From Xiphophorus maculatus (lineage: Eukaryota > Chordata > Actinopteri > Cyprinodontiformes > Poeciliidae), in assembly GCF_002775205.1 (NCBI RefSeq), contig NC_036446.1, forward strand, positions 13,454,565-13,518,564: a stretch of 64,000 nt of DNA. Direction: 5' to 3'. Positions 11,409 to 22,800 of this stretch are shown here, piece after piece. The translations under genes were made by a program, and so were the position numbers. The notes under the pieces are model-generated. The model ran no database searches, was not told the DNA's origin, and saw nothing but the letters and a program-made list of their open reading frames with translations. Numbering within the stretch: position 1 is the first letter of the stretch; each line of letters opens with the position of its first letter.

Positions 11409-11808
11409 TCAATAGTTTTGGACCTGAAAGTGAGTCAGGTTTTTACAGGGACAATTTCTAAAAAACATAAGTGTCACCTCCATCTCAGGGTTTTCAAATG
11501 ATTTGCCCTGTTCTCTCAGGCAGTCAGAGGCGAAGTCAGCTGCTCTGTTAAGTCTCAGCCAGTAGTCATATGGGTCTGGGTCAACTGTCACTAGTAGGAT
11601 TCGGTGTTGGTGTGATATTAGGTATAGGTGTTCTGGTATGATAGTCAACAGGATTATGGACTCTAGCACTAGGAATTTCATCTAATGAGGCCATAAGACC
11701 ACTAGGAGCAGGACTATCAACAGAAAAAGGAATGGGAGCAAGCACACCTCTTCCTCTACCAATACTAACGGGTATGCTAAACCAACAGTGGTTACTTTGA
11801 TTGGACAT
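11409..11808 (-). pseudogene. Short gag-like remnant of the LTR element
   Basis: The first frame after the 5' LTR on the minus strand starts at about 11808 with MSNQSNHCWFSIPVS. It switches frame near 11600 into a segment containing DPYDYWLRLNRAADFASDCL, which reads like the capsid-type helix region of fish Ty3/gypsy gag proteins. No CCHC zinc knuckle and no clear aspartic protease (D-S/T-G) is visible between here and the RT. The span is far too short for full gag plus protease, so an internal deletion is likely. Confidence 0.5.
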
Positions 11809-12091
11809 TGTTCAGGAGTTTAACAAATGAAAAGATTTTCAGAATCCAAAACACAATAGCAAATAAAATCACCAACTTGGAATAAACGAATAATAAACAA
11901 AACAAATCAAAACAATTTGTGTAGTATATTACTCTAATGGCGCACAAAGGTTCTCAGTGTATAGAAATATCTTTACACTGCACTGTAATGCTACTGTGTC
12001 AGCTGTGAACATGAACCCATATACAATGTGAACTGATGTCTTCAAAAACCGATGTGGCAGACAGGACGGTCACAGGTTCGATGAGCTTAAT

Positions 12092-12115
12092 TGAAGTCGA
12101 AGGTCACGGCACCAA
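12092..12115 (-). promoter_or_regulatory. Primer-binding-site candidate of the LTR element
   Basis: Immediately inside the 5' LTR the minus strand reads TTGGTGCCGTGACC..., with TGG one base from the LTR edge. This is the place and form expected for a tRNA 3' end to prime minus-strand DNA synthesis. I did not assign the tRNA species. Confidence 0.65.
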
Positions 12116-12939
12116 TGTAACAGCTTCTCCATTACCCGTCCCGTCATGCACACACGGAGGACTGTTGGTTGGATTTTAAGTCGTTTAATTTTTTTATCTG
12201 TAATGACTTGTTGACACAAACAGCGCAGTTAGCCTCCCCTACTGGTCCACCAGTCACTCACAGCAGAGCGCAAAACAGTCTGTGTTTTACAAATAATTAT
12301 TACAATGAAGTTTAACAATATATTTTTCTCTGACATGTGATCGTATAGTGGTTTTGATTAATGATACATCTTTAAAATGAATTTTATACAATTTGGTCTT
12401 TCTTTTATAAATGAAATAATTTAGAAAAATAAATACAGACAGCAATCAAAATGAATTATTAAATTACTAAATAGTACCCTCTGGTGCTTCACAGAAAACA
12501 AAGTTGGCCATGTCGTCGTCATGGAAACAGCTAATAAACAAACTGACAAATTGGCAAACATAACTGACAAACTGGCTAATACAACTGACAAACTGACAAA
12601 CATAACTGACACATTAAATTACTGACATTTTTACCTGTAATGGGTAGTTGTTAGCCTCCCCTACTGGTCTACCAGTCACTCTGTGTACCGCAACAAAACT
12701 CCAATTTAGTCCCCGAACAAAACCACAAATACTAGTCAGAGGAGAACCGGATTTGATGACTTACCACAGCAGAGCGCCAAACAGTCTGTGTGGAATTTCC
12801 AATTTCCCCTCGCATTTATAGGCAACCAGTAGGGGGCGCCAAACACCACTAATCACAAGGCAATTATGAAATACATACAAAGATATTTACAAAACATATT
12901 TTAGCAAGAATTTCACCCGTATATCTAATATCGGTTACA
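12116..12939 (-). repeat. 5' LTR (right copy) of the Ty3/gypsy element
   Basis: This 824-base direct repeat of 6375-7196 begins TGTAACAGC at 12116 and ends GGTTACA at 12939. Differences from the left copy include single substitutions and short T-run and CT indels. For the minus-strand element this is the upstream LTR and would hold its promoter. Confidence 0.93.
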
Positions 12940-13152
12940 TATATTTAAAAAAAACCCTAAAAAGGGCACTAGGGCATCAAAAATAAAAGGGGTAGGGGCT
13001 CAAGCCTTCTTCGCCCCTCTTCTGCACGTGTGCCTGGATGAGTTCATGTACTTGGTTGCAAGTGTGGCCTATGTGGATCTGGTGGCTTCTTGGTGCAGAA
13101 ATGAATGACTAGGAGCTCAATCTGGCATCAGTTGTTTTCTTTATTTCTCCAC

Positions 13153-13250
13153 CTGCATTTCACACATGGGCACCGAGGTAAAGTCAGTCTCTGGCATGAA
13201 AGAAACTCCTCGACAGTGATCCTCATGGCTCTGAGGATTACCCATAATAC
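13153..13250 (-). pseudogene. Intron-free copy of the exon pair at 13548-13851
   Basis: This 98-base block equals exon 13548-13603 (56 bases) joined directly to the 42 bases at 13810-13851, with no trace of the 206-base spacer. On the minus strand the spacer begins GTAACG and ends TTGCAG, so this copy looks like a spliced, reverse-transcribed version. Beyond the exon the minus strand continues GTGGAGAAATAAAG instead of the GTATGTTTTA donor of the other copy, as a spliced transcript would. One short frame reads MRITVEEFLSCQRLTLPRCP and a second starts MGNPQSHEDHC. Neither identifies a family. Confidence 0.6.
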
Positions 13251-13547
13251 AGTAACCAAAATAAAATAATTGAAAATTACAGTGATCGTATAGTGGATTT
13301 GGTTTACGTCAACAGAACAACCAGTGAGTGTCCTTTTTAAAGAAAGTAACACAATTAATTAAAATGCTCTGAAAAATAAAATAAAATGCTGACATTTAAT
13401 TCACTAGATGCCATTTTTATATTTTAGCTTATACGAACTTGCATCTTGGAACAATGCAAAAACATTAATTAACCATATCTATATAAAACTATTAATATAA
13501 AATTGCCTTCTATAAGCCATCTGCTACAGAGATTTAGTAAAACATAC

Positions 13548-13851
13548 CTGCATTTCACACATGGGCACCGAGGTAAAGTCAGTCTCTGGCATGAAAGAAA
13601 CTCCTGCAAGGAGGAGCCATAATGTTAATGTGCGGGAAATTCCCGCCACACTTTCTCACGAACTAAATATTTCTATAACGCAACAAAAACAATATAATAG
13701 CAAAGCTAACATAACATGGATTAAACATATTTCAATAATATGCAAAAACGAAAACCATAAACATATTTTATAAATAATATTTCTTCATCACATCGCAGAG
13801 ACACGTTACCTCGACAGTGATCCTCATGGCTCTGAGGATTACCCATAATAC
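13548..13851 (-). other. Two candidate exons with a 206-bp GT-AG intron (unidentified transcript)
   Basis: On the minus strand an upstream exon (at least 13810-13851) ends CTGTCGAG before a donor GTAACG. The intron covers 13604-13809 and ends TCCTTGCAG. The next exon (13548-13603) ends AATGCAG before a second donor GTATGTTTTA. The boundaries are supported by the intron-free copy at 13153-13250. The spliced frame MGNPQSHEDHCR... stays open across the junction. The transcript may be non-coding or a small gene. It lies about 1 kb upstream of, and divergent from, the DDX21 gene. Confidence 0.55.
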
Positions 13852-14444
13852 CCCGCTCTTTCTAGGGTGAATGCAATACCCCGTTTTACCAGCAGATGGT
13901 GCATTTTAGCAGGATTTAACCTGAACCATTTTAACTATGTTACACAAGCTGTGCTGTTTAAAGGCCATATTTGCTTGTGTTTCACATTTTAAAGTTTTGG
14001 CACGGTTAGAGCTTTTACAAACAAAATGGGTCACTTTGACGATAAGTGCCGCTGTCTAGGGAAATAATTGAGTATGAGTTGACAACTACATTAAAGCAAC
14101 CAATAAAAACTGTAATTTAGGGTTTCACCCCCCTCTAGTGGACAAAAATAAAATACCACTTAAGTTTTTTAAAAAAAAAAAAATCTGTCTACTGAGTGCA
14201 GTTTGTTTTAATAGGTGTCAAAAAATTCCCGATCACATTTTAGACTTATTGTCTAAATGTGCACACAATACTCTTGTCAGTTTTTACTTTACAGTTTAAA
14301 GTTTATTACAACAAATGATACAACGTAGAGGATAATAAACTCATGTCAAATGTGACTTACTATAAATGCACAATATTCAGTCTTTAACTATTTCATAGTA
14401 CTTTATTTCACACAAACATTACCTTATTTCTACACAGGTATGCA

Positions 14445-14835
14445 CCTCCCCAAGATGGCGGAATGTTTGTGACGCATTGGTACTCGGGAGTGAACGATCT
14501 GATGATGCATTCTCATTAGCTTCGAGGTTGGTACTTCCATGGTTCACACCGAAACACACTGTCTCCCAGTTGCAAGTCAGCGAACCAGTTGGATTCGCTG
14601 ATTTGCTAACTCAGAGAGGTAGCTGACTGGCAGCAGCATACTTCTCAGAATTTGTACTTAAACGCTTTTGCTACATGTTCAGTAAACATGGCAGTCGCCA
14701 TTAACGAACGTTCCATGAACGCTCCACTCGTCAGCTGTGATCGCGTTTCTTCGCCCCGCCTTTTCCGGTCCTTTCCATCCGCGTGCCCCTAGGTTAGCCT
14801 GTGTCCACGTCGAGGGTCTCCAACAGGAAAGAGAA
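14445..14835 (+). promoter_or_regulatory. Probable DDX21 promoter and 5' leader
   Basis: CpG and GC content rise here. The segment CCCCAAGATGGCGGAATG (about 14450-14467) contains an AAGATGGCGG YY1-type element common near start sites of housekeeping genes. Two upstream ATGs exist. One at 14688 opens a uORF of about 34 codons, ending in TAG near 14790. One at 14737 is in frame with the main ORF, 33 codons upstream. Which is in the mRNA depends on the transcription start, which I cannot see. Confidence 0.45.
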
Positions 14836-17800
14836 ATGCCGTCAAAAATCATCTTTGAAACTGAAGAAGAAACCACCGAGAAAGATATGGACACCGTCGC
14901 GGAAGCTGAAACCTTCAAGGTGAGTTTTGACGATACACGTCGAGTTAAAAGGCTGAAGCTTCTGCCTCGACACGGCTCCTCCATGTTTGACAACATGTGG
15001 CTGTGCTTGCTAGTAGCTAACATCAAACGGTGGCAACAGCAATAATAAATCTGTAAGAAAGGGGAACTCGAAACAAACACGTTACTGTTGAATTATTAAC
15101 ATTGAATTAGCGTTTACAGAACAATGCGGTATTAGCATGTATCCATTGTGTAAGCAGGAGATTGTCTTGCGTGCATTATCATATGTTAGCTTTCGTTATT
15201 AAATGGACTCTTAAAGTATCCAATACATGAATCCACGATCATTGTCCATATCAACAATGTGGAGGAATATGACCGTAATTCGCATTTTACCTGTTGACAC
15301 AAACTCGTGATGTTTAATTTCTCTAGATTTGCCGATGAGACATGATTTACAAACACACCGTCACGTGTTTTTTTTTTTCATTTGATACTCACTTTTTCTT
15401 ACACCCCTCATTTCTTACACAGCTTATTCTTAATGCAATTATCCTTAATGCAATTATCCCAGAAGTGGACAACTTTGATATTTTAACAAAGAAGGGACAA
15501 CAGTCAAGTTGAAGTTTGGGAAAAAATGAATGCATTTGTAGTGACTTGTACACTACAAATGCAAGTCAGCTAGTAAAAGTGGTTTATTTCCTCAATTTAC
15601 CTTATATCAACATGCATACTGGTATAAAAAGTGATAATGCACACCTGGCATTAAAAACTACTCTGAGTGATTGGATTGCATGCATTAAACAACACACAGA
15701 CATACTTATCGTTCTTTTTCTTTCAGGCATAATCTTCTTGGTGGAGTGAAACTGTGGATTTGACTATATTTTTGAAAGTGTTATAAAAATATAGGAAATT
15801 TCAAACATCATCCAGTATAAAAAGGATTTAAAGACATTTTACTGAAACAATATTTAGCTTAGGAGAGCCTGGCTTTTTCATAAATCATGTATTTATATTT
15901 GTTGAAAAGAATGTTTACAATGTTTTGTTTTACTGTCTATGTGTTCGTATGTGAAAAAAATAATATATTCCACCCTGTAGCTTAATAGTGAACCTATTGA
16001 CTTGTTAGAAAAACTGTTGAATGTACAAAAACAAGCACAAGGCCTAATGGCTACAAAGATCTATCAACAGTGAGATGAGGGCAGTTTTGATGGTCAGATA
16101 CTGGAGTATAATTTAATTTTATACATTTTCCTTCCTCATTTTCAACATTCAATTGTTGCACTGTGAGTAGTGTCCCTCTGTTTACATTCTGCCCCGTGAA
16201 AAGCTTGACCAATGCAAGGTGAAATCTGCGCCTTGAAAAAAATGCTTTCTGCTTCATGTTATTTATTAGTGAATAATATTAGGGGCATGCATTATGCATC
16301 AAGTATTTCTTAAAAAAATCATGGAGTAACATTATTTACTAAATGATATACCTCATGCAAAATGTATTTGTTACTGTTTAAATTAGTTTAACAATGTTGC
16401 CAATTATTTCTTGGACTCAATATTTGGTTAGTGTAAATCATTTTCATTCCTTGAAGGTGAAGAACAAGTCAAAGGAAGGTAAGAAGCTGAAGAAGAAACA
16501 GCAGCAGGCTGAGGAGCAGGAGGAGGATCCAGACTGTGATCCTCCAGCACCGAAGAAGAAAAAGAAAAAGGACAAGCTGGCAGCGGACCAAGCGAACGGC
16601 CACATCAATGAGGCCGCTGACCTGAATGGTAACAGCGGGGATGTAGAGTCACCAAAAAAAACAAAGAAGAAGAAAAAGGAGGCATCAGAGGTTAGTACTA
16701 TGATGTTGTGTATTTGTATATCTACCAGTTGAATGAGTTTTTGTGTATTACCTCATAGAAAACATAGTATAAATATTCTTTAGGGCATAAAATATTGCAT
16801 GAATCATGCAAGGATTTTTTCAGAGTCTCTCTTCCACTTGTAACACTTTTAATGCTTTCTTTGGACAAATAGAAGAACCAGAAGCAAAAGAAAGCAACCA
16901 CTGAGGCAGCAACCAATGGACATTCCACCCCAAACACACCAGTTCAAACTCCCAGTAAGACCCCATCCCAGTCAAGTGATGAGTTGGCCAGTGACAGTGA
17001 AAATGTAAGATTTGAAAAATCCTTAAATGTAAGAAGTTAAACATTTATGTAAAGGGTTGTTGAGATATAGTTTTGCAGCAAATGATTACGGTTACACCAT
17101 GTTTGTTGTCTATGCTAGCTTGACGATGCTTAAAGTTAGCTGCAAAGAACAAAAGAAAACATTGGGACTGAATTTATGTACATTTTTAGGAACAGACACC
17201 CGAGCAGAGAGAAGGAGCTTTCTCCAACTTCAGAATCTCCAAAGTCACCATTGATAAACTGAAAGGTAAGAAATCTCTGTTTTTATAGTTTAGTGTTTTA
17301 CATTTTAAAACGGGTAAAAAAAATAATTCCTTTTACATAGCTGACATGAAACTGCATCTATCTGGTGATAATATGATTTGTGTAGAGAACTCATGGGCTT
17401 AATGATGGACATTAACAGATTAATATGTGATCTTGATGACGTTCGTACACAACTGTAGCCTGCGTAAACACAAATGTATCTATTTTCAGCTGGATGTTAC
17501 TCATAAGTTTGAAGCCTGAGGTTATCATTGTTTGTTTTTTGCCCCAAGTGAAGTCTCCTTATTCTCTCTCTTCTCCGTCGTCTTCTCAGCTCGGGGAGTC
17601 ACCTACTTGTTTGACATTCAAGTGAAGTCATTTAATGCCGTATATGATGGAGAGGATGTTATCGCCCAAGCCCGTACTGGAACAGGAAAGACCTTCTCCT
17701 TCGCCTTACCGTTGGTAGAAAAGCTCCAGAACGATTCAGTGGAGATGATGAGAGGCCGGCCTCCCAAGGTACTCACCAGACACTTGCACATTTCTTCTTC

Positions 17801-20800
17801 AGTTTCTCTCAATATTTGTCTAAAACTTAATTTTTTATTTGTTAATAGGTGCTAGTCTTGACTCCTACTAGAGAATTGGCTATCCAGGTCTCCAAGGACT
17901 TCAAAGACATTGCCAAAAGACTATCCATCGCCTGTTTCTATGGAGGCAGCTCATATAACCCACAGAGTATGTCCATGTCTCAGTATTAATTGTTTACTGA
18001 AGGTTGTTTTAAAAAAAATTGAGCAAAAATAGAGAAAAAAGCAGCAACCTCTTGTTCAATATATAGTTTTTAAACGTGATTCAAGTTGAAGTAGACTGAC
18101 TACTTTACAAATGTGGCCTGCCGCCCCTTAATTTCTGTATTTCTTATGAACACCCAAATTTTCTGTAGCATTAAAAGCTGTATTTATTTTCTCTTTCAAC
18201 TGAAGTACCTCCATTCTTTAGCACAGTATTATAGGTGCTTTCATCTGAGTATGTTCAACAATAACCATTTAGTTTGCTTAATTTTGTTTCCAGCTTTATA
18301 CTTTTGTCTGAGTTAATACTTACTCCTTTGTCTTTGTCCAGTTGATGCTATTCGTAACGGAATTGATATTTTGGTGGGAACGCCCGGTCGCATTAAAGAT
18401 CACCTTGAGAACAACAAACTCAACCTCACCAAACTGAAACACGTCGTTCTGGACGAAGTGGACCAAATGTTGGACATGGGGTTTGCAGAACAAGTTGAAG
18501 AGATTTTGGGTACTTCGTATAAGAAAGGTAAATCAATATCAAAAGTTGTGTGACAGGAATTTTAAGTGTAGATTCAGTAAATGGATTTATCAGGGTAGTA
18601 GAGGTTTCCAATTTTCTTTAAACTCCTACATGCCTATTCCAACTTAGATCTATTGCATTTTTACATCCTAAGTACTTAAGTACTACAATATATATATAAA
18701 AGTGTTTAAGATGAACAGTTTGAGTCCAACATACAATAAAGCAATTACAAGACTATTATACATTGATGAAAATAAAATTAAAGTCTGTGCTGTTTGTTGA
18801 TGTTTATGCAGTATGAAAAATATTGAGAGTGATTCGTTTAATGGATCAGAAAAGCTCAAATGCTGTTTTTGGGTAGCTGATTACACCTACCGATCTCTGG
18901 CCATACACCAATAAGCAAACATTTGGGTGTTATACTTATGAATATGATGTGTTGGATTTGTTTCACATTCATGTGCGAGTGGATCTAAAAATTAGGAGCA
19001 GCGTTTTTAAAATGATTGAAGCCCACTTGTGTGTGTGTTCCCCCTGCAGACAGCGACACCAACCCACAGACTCTTCTGTTTTCTGCAACCTGCCCTCCGT
19101 GGGTGTATGATGTGGCCAAGAAATACATGAGGCCAGGCTGCAAGCATATCGACTTGATCGGCAAGAAAACACAAAAAGCGGCAACAACTGTTGAGGTAAG
19201 TGTGAGGAAAACAAAAATGTTGCATTCTGAGAACAAAAATGACCCAATTGCTGGATTTTGTTCTCTTTTGTTCACTTGTTGCCTCATCCTGTCCATCCCT
19301 CTGTAGCACCTGGCCATCACGTGCCACTGGTCCCAGCGTGCTGCAGTGATTGGAGATGTAGTCCAGGTGTACAGTGGCAGCCATGGAAGAACAATCGTCT
19401 TCTGCGAAACTAAGAAGGAAGCAAATGAATTGGCCATGAATGCTTCTATCAAACAGGTAACCATAGCAATCTGCATCTCATGATAACCTTACACAAAAAC
19501 AGTTCTTTAATATAAAGTTACATTTGCTGAGCTATTAAGTTGTTAAGTTTTTCCTGTCTTATTTGATGCTTTTAGAGTTCCCAGTCCCTCCATGGGGATA
19601 TTCCACAGAAACAGAGAGAGACGACTCTGAAAGGTTTCAGGAATGGTGTCTTTGAGGTTCTTGTTGCCACAAACGTCGCCGCCCGTGGATTAGACATCCC
19701 AGAGGTCGACTTGGTGGTCCAGTGTTCTCCACCAAAGGTTGGCTGACACAGAAACTCACTCTGCTCCACAAAAATCGGCTCTGATGTGAACCAATCCATT
19801 GTTAGATTGCAAGAAAAAAAAAAACAGCACTGATAAAATCTATTATCATAACTAGGGCTGGACGAAATGGCCAAAAAACGTATCACAATTAATCAAGTGT
19901 TTCGTATCAGTAGATAAACAATATTGATAATTATTTAAATTCAAAAATACTTTATTAATTAAGTGAGTGAATTAGTTAATGCCACCAACCTGGCTTAGCT
20001 GGCTGTGAAAGCTAAGCCTTTCCACTGCCTACATCTCCCAGAATGCTGTGTGGTTTTGGATTGGAGTTCAGTGAATACTCTATATATTGAATATTCTATC
20101 ACATATATTATCTATTGATATTGATCGTATGTATTGCGATGCATATATTGTCGTTGATTCATTGTCCAACTCTAATCAAAACAAAGGATAATTTTAGCAA
20201 TTTGTTGCAACAATTTTATACTTCCTGCACCTGTAACTTACTATTTTATTCATAAGAATGTAACTTTCAAATGATTTTTTTATTTTTATTTAAAGGTGTA
20301 TTTTTTTTACTTTGCTTCAATCACACAGCAGAAACACGCTTGAACTTTTCTAGAAGCTTTTTGCTCCAGGTGTCACCAACTCCAGGCCTGAGAGCCACTG
20401 ACCTAAACTCTTTAAGATACTCTGCTCCAACAAACCTGAATGCAATTGATTCGTTACCTCTTCACCTTTTAGTTATGTTTGACACATTCCTAGTAATGAG
20501 TCAGGTGAGTCAGGTGTGTTGTAACGGAGATGCATCCAGGAGTTACTTTGGAGTTGGAGAGTCATAGTGATAAATTTTGAAAACAAAGTCATTTAGTTTT
20601 TAATTGAGAATAATTTAATATAAATCAATCACATCTCTGCATGATTCAGCAATTTTCTATGTTGTCAGGATGTCGAGTCCTACATCCATCGTTCAGGGCG
20701 AACAGGACGAGCGGGCAGGACTGGCGTCTGCATCTGCTTCTACCAGAGGAAGGAAGAGGACCAGTTACGCTACGTAGAGACCAAAGCCGTAGGCGTCTTT

Positions 20801-22800
20801 CACTTACTTGATTAGATTCTGGCTATTTTACTTGTTTAAGTTGATTCTAAATGCTTTTTGTTTGATTTTATTTTAGGGAATCACTTTCAGGCGGGTCGGT
20901 GTTCCAACTGCCAACGACATCATCAAGTCATCCAGCAAAGACGCCACCAGGTATATGGGAAACTCTGCTGCTGTCATTCATAAAACTATTGTAATATTAT
21001 TAAAACTATTGAATGTTTATGAAGTCATTCAACTTGTTAGTTACAAGATTCTGTTGAGATTATAACAAATTTCATAAACTCCTTTTCCGTTTTTGTTTGC
21101 AGGTTTTTGGACTCCGTTCCAGCCGCAGCTGTTGAATATTTCAGGGAATCGGCAGAGAAGCTGATCAAAGAGAAGGGAGCGGTGGATGCACTCGCTGCTG
21201 CTCTGGCCCACATTTCTGGAGCCACGAGTCTAGAGCAGAGATCTCTGCTTAGCTCTGACGCTGTGAGTTTCGTTTGCCCTCAGAAACCCCTTTTCACACT
21301 TTGAAACAACAAACCTTTCAAAGTGGCTCCAGTTGGACAAACTGGATCAGATCCAAATCATGACCTTCGGTTTTCTGCATAACTCGGGGTGTTTTCATTG
21401 TTTCATTGGTGCTGCTCTTCTTGCTATTGTTGGGTGATGAGGCTTAAAAATGAAAGATTTTTGTTTTCATACCAGATTCAATTTCTGATTTAATCTTTTT
21501 TTCTAAAAAATAAATCACAAGAATTTTATTAAATTGTGAGAAAATAGTCATAAAGTTAGCAGAATAAAGATTCAATTTTATTCTTAAAATTAAAACGCTT
21601 CTACTGTTACTGAGATATGACTTTTGACATACTCAGTCGTTTTCTCAATTGTTTCAAAGTCCTGCTTTTGATCATTTGATGTTTATATGTTAAAAGATGA
21701 AGTATTTACTTCACGAGACGCTCAGCGTTTCTCCTTTATTTTTTTATGTACTGCTTTATTATCATATTACAACTTTATTCTTGCAATAAAAACCAAACCA
21801 TAGCTTGGCCCTAATGTTCTGCTGAATTCAAAGTCCAAATAATGAGAAGCTGTAACACACGCTTGTCAAGCAAGAGGGCGTGCTGACACAACTCTATGGA
21901 AATATAAGGAGCTCGTTGGGGAGAGAGAAAATCCTGATGTTTCATAAATTAAATCTTCCAAATCTCAAAATTTGATTTATAAAATGGATTCATCGCCCAG
22001 CCCGACTTCTTCCTGATGCACAAAACTGGAGTCATTTTCTTCCATTTTGAGATGCATGTCGTAGTTATTGTGTGATATTTTATGTGTTTTTGCAGGGCTA
22101 CACCACAATGCAGTTGCAGTGCTCCCAGGAGATGCATAATCTAGGTTATGCCTGGAGAACCATTAAAGAGCAGCTGGGAGAAGACTTTGAAAACCACATT
22201 CACAGAATGACCTTCCTCAAAGGCAAAATGGTAAATCCATTCAGACATCTCACTTTTGGAGTTGGTCGGTACCAGAAATGTAAAACATAGACATGATCTT
22301 TTATCACTGGACAAAACCGCTCACTATGTTGTTTTTTTTTTTTTTTTTGTAATAGGGAGTTTGTTTTGATGTCTCAGCTGATAAAGTCAAAGACATTCAG
22401 GTAAGAACACCAGCACCCTCTAGTGGTCAACGCCAGAATGCTTTTAGAAATAAATTCAGAAATTGATTTTTCTTTTAATTTAAGGTGAAACAAATGTTTT
22501 GACACTTTTAGACCAATTTCTGTAGTCGATATAAAACGTTAGTCACTAGTTTCACTTCATCAGGATAATTGGAAAGACTGTCGCCGCTGGCAGCTGACTG
22601 TAGCCACAGAGCTCCCAGAGCTGGAGGAGAAGCAGTTCACCAACCGCGGAGACAGAGGCGGGTTTAGAGGCGGGAGAGGGCGTGGCTTTGGTGGAAATGG
22701 AGGACGTAATGGCGGCTTCCGGAGCGGCGGTGGCGGCGGCGGAGGCTACAACAACCGAGGAGGACACAAACGGACCTTCGGCCAAGCGTTCGATTACTGA
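14836..22800 (+). CDS. ddx21: DDX21-type nucleolar DEAD-box RNA helicase (complete, 16 coding exons)
   Basis: Spliced product of 745 residues, close to the roughly 780 of mammalian DDX21. Coding exons: 14836-14919, 16457-16690, 16873-17004, 17190-17265, 17590-17768, 17849-17966, 18342-18527, 19050-19195, 19307-19456, 19576-19737, 20669-20788, 20877-20950, 21103-21262, 22096-22230, 22356-22400, 22564-22800. All borders are GT-AG and all phases join. The N-terminus is Lys/Glu-rich with KKKKKK runs (nucleolar targeting type). Helicase motifs: Q at 186, ARTGTGKT 203-210, PTRELA 241-246, TPGR 288-291, DEVD 312-315, SAT 348-350, ARGLDIP about 471-477, HRSGRTGR 496-503. A GUCT domain follows (about 540-640), then an RGG/Gly-rich tail (about 685-737). 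The DEVD box, GUCT domain and nearby ISGATS motif place it in the DDX21/DDX50 group. It unwinds RNA in rRNA processing and transcription in the nucleolus. DDX50 is the main alternative; the RGG tail and single copy favour DDX21. Confidence 0.96.
17590..18527 (+). other. ddx21: DDX21 helicase domain 1 exons (ATP-binding lobe)
   Basis: Exons 17590-17768, 17849-17966 and 18342-18527 encode the first RecA-like lobe: the Q motif (LFDIQ), Walker A (ARTGTGKT), PTRELA, the GG motif region, TPGR and Walker B DEVD. DEVD rather than DEAD is typical of the DDX21/DDX50 subfamily. All catalytic residues are present, so the enzyme should be active. Confidence 0.93.
19853..20174. mobile_element. hAT-type miniature element in a DDX21 intron
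   Basis: This 322-base element has inverted ends TAGGGCTGGACGAAATGG and (reverse complement of the right end) TAGAGTTGGACAATGAATC. The flanking 8-bp sequences ATCATAAC and ATCAAAAC match at 7 of 8 positions, the target duplication size of hAT elements. There is no coding capacity. TAGGGCTGG(G/A)CGA ends are a common fish family. Confidence 0.72.
20370..20545. repeat. Interspersed fish repeat in a DDX21 intron
   Basis: Segments such as CCAACTCCAGGCCTGAGAGC and GTGAGTCAGGTGTGTTG match, from memory, a very common teleost miniature DNA element with CTGCTCCAACA and CAGGTGTGTTG arms. The copy is diverged and its ends are not clear. Confidence 0.45.

Larger units (their letters stand above)
6375..12939 (-). 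mobile_element. Ty3/gypsy-type LTR retrotransposon, pol broken, minus strand
   Basis: Two direct repeats of about 822-824 bases flank an internal region whose minus strand reads gag-like, then reverse transcriptase, RNase H and integrase. The RT-before-integrase order is diagnostic of Ty3/gypsy rather than copia. The LTRs start TGTAAC and end GTTACA. Next to the right (5') LTR the minus strand reads TTGGTGCCGTGACC, a TGG-starting primer-binding-site candidate. Next to the left (3') LTR it reads AGGGGGGTGTA, a purine-rich tract. TATAT occurs on both outer flanks, on the left separated from the LTR by GTA. LTR identity by eye is about 97-98%, so the insertion is fairly young. Frameshifts and stops break the coding region, so this copy cannot make its own proteins intact. 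Confidence 0.93.

Noticed and set aside
6598..13296. 15-base match GTGATCGTATAGTGG in both LTRs and at 13282-13296
   Set aside because: Exact 15-mers shared by chance are expected once or twice in 64 kb, and similarity does not extend convincingly.
14679..15080. Minus-strand frame of 133 codons opposite the DDX21 start
   Set aside because: It overlaps DDX21 exon 1 and its promoter on the other strand, has no splice support or domain, and is a shadow of a GC-richer segment.
18985..19476. Minus-strand frame of 163 codons
   Set aside because: It is antisense to DDX21 exons 8-9, which have strong protein-level motifs on the plus strand.
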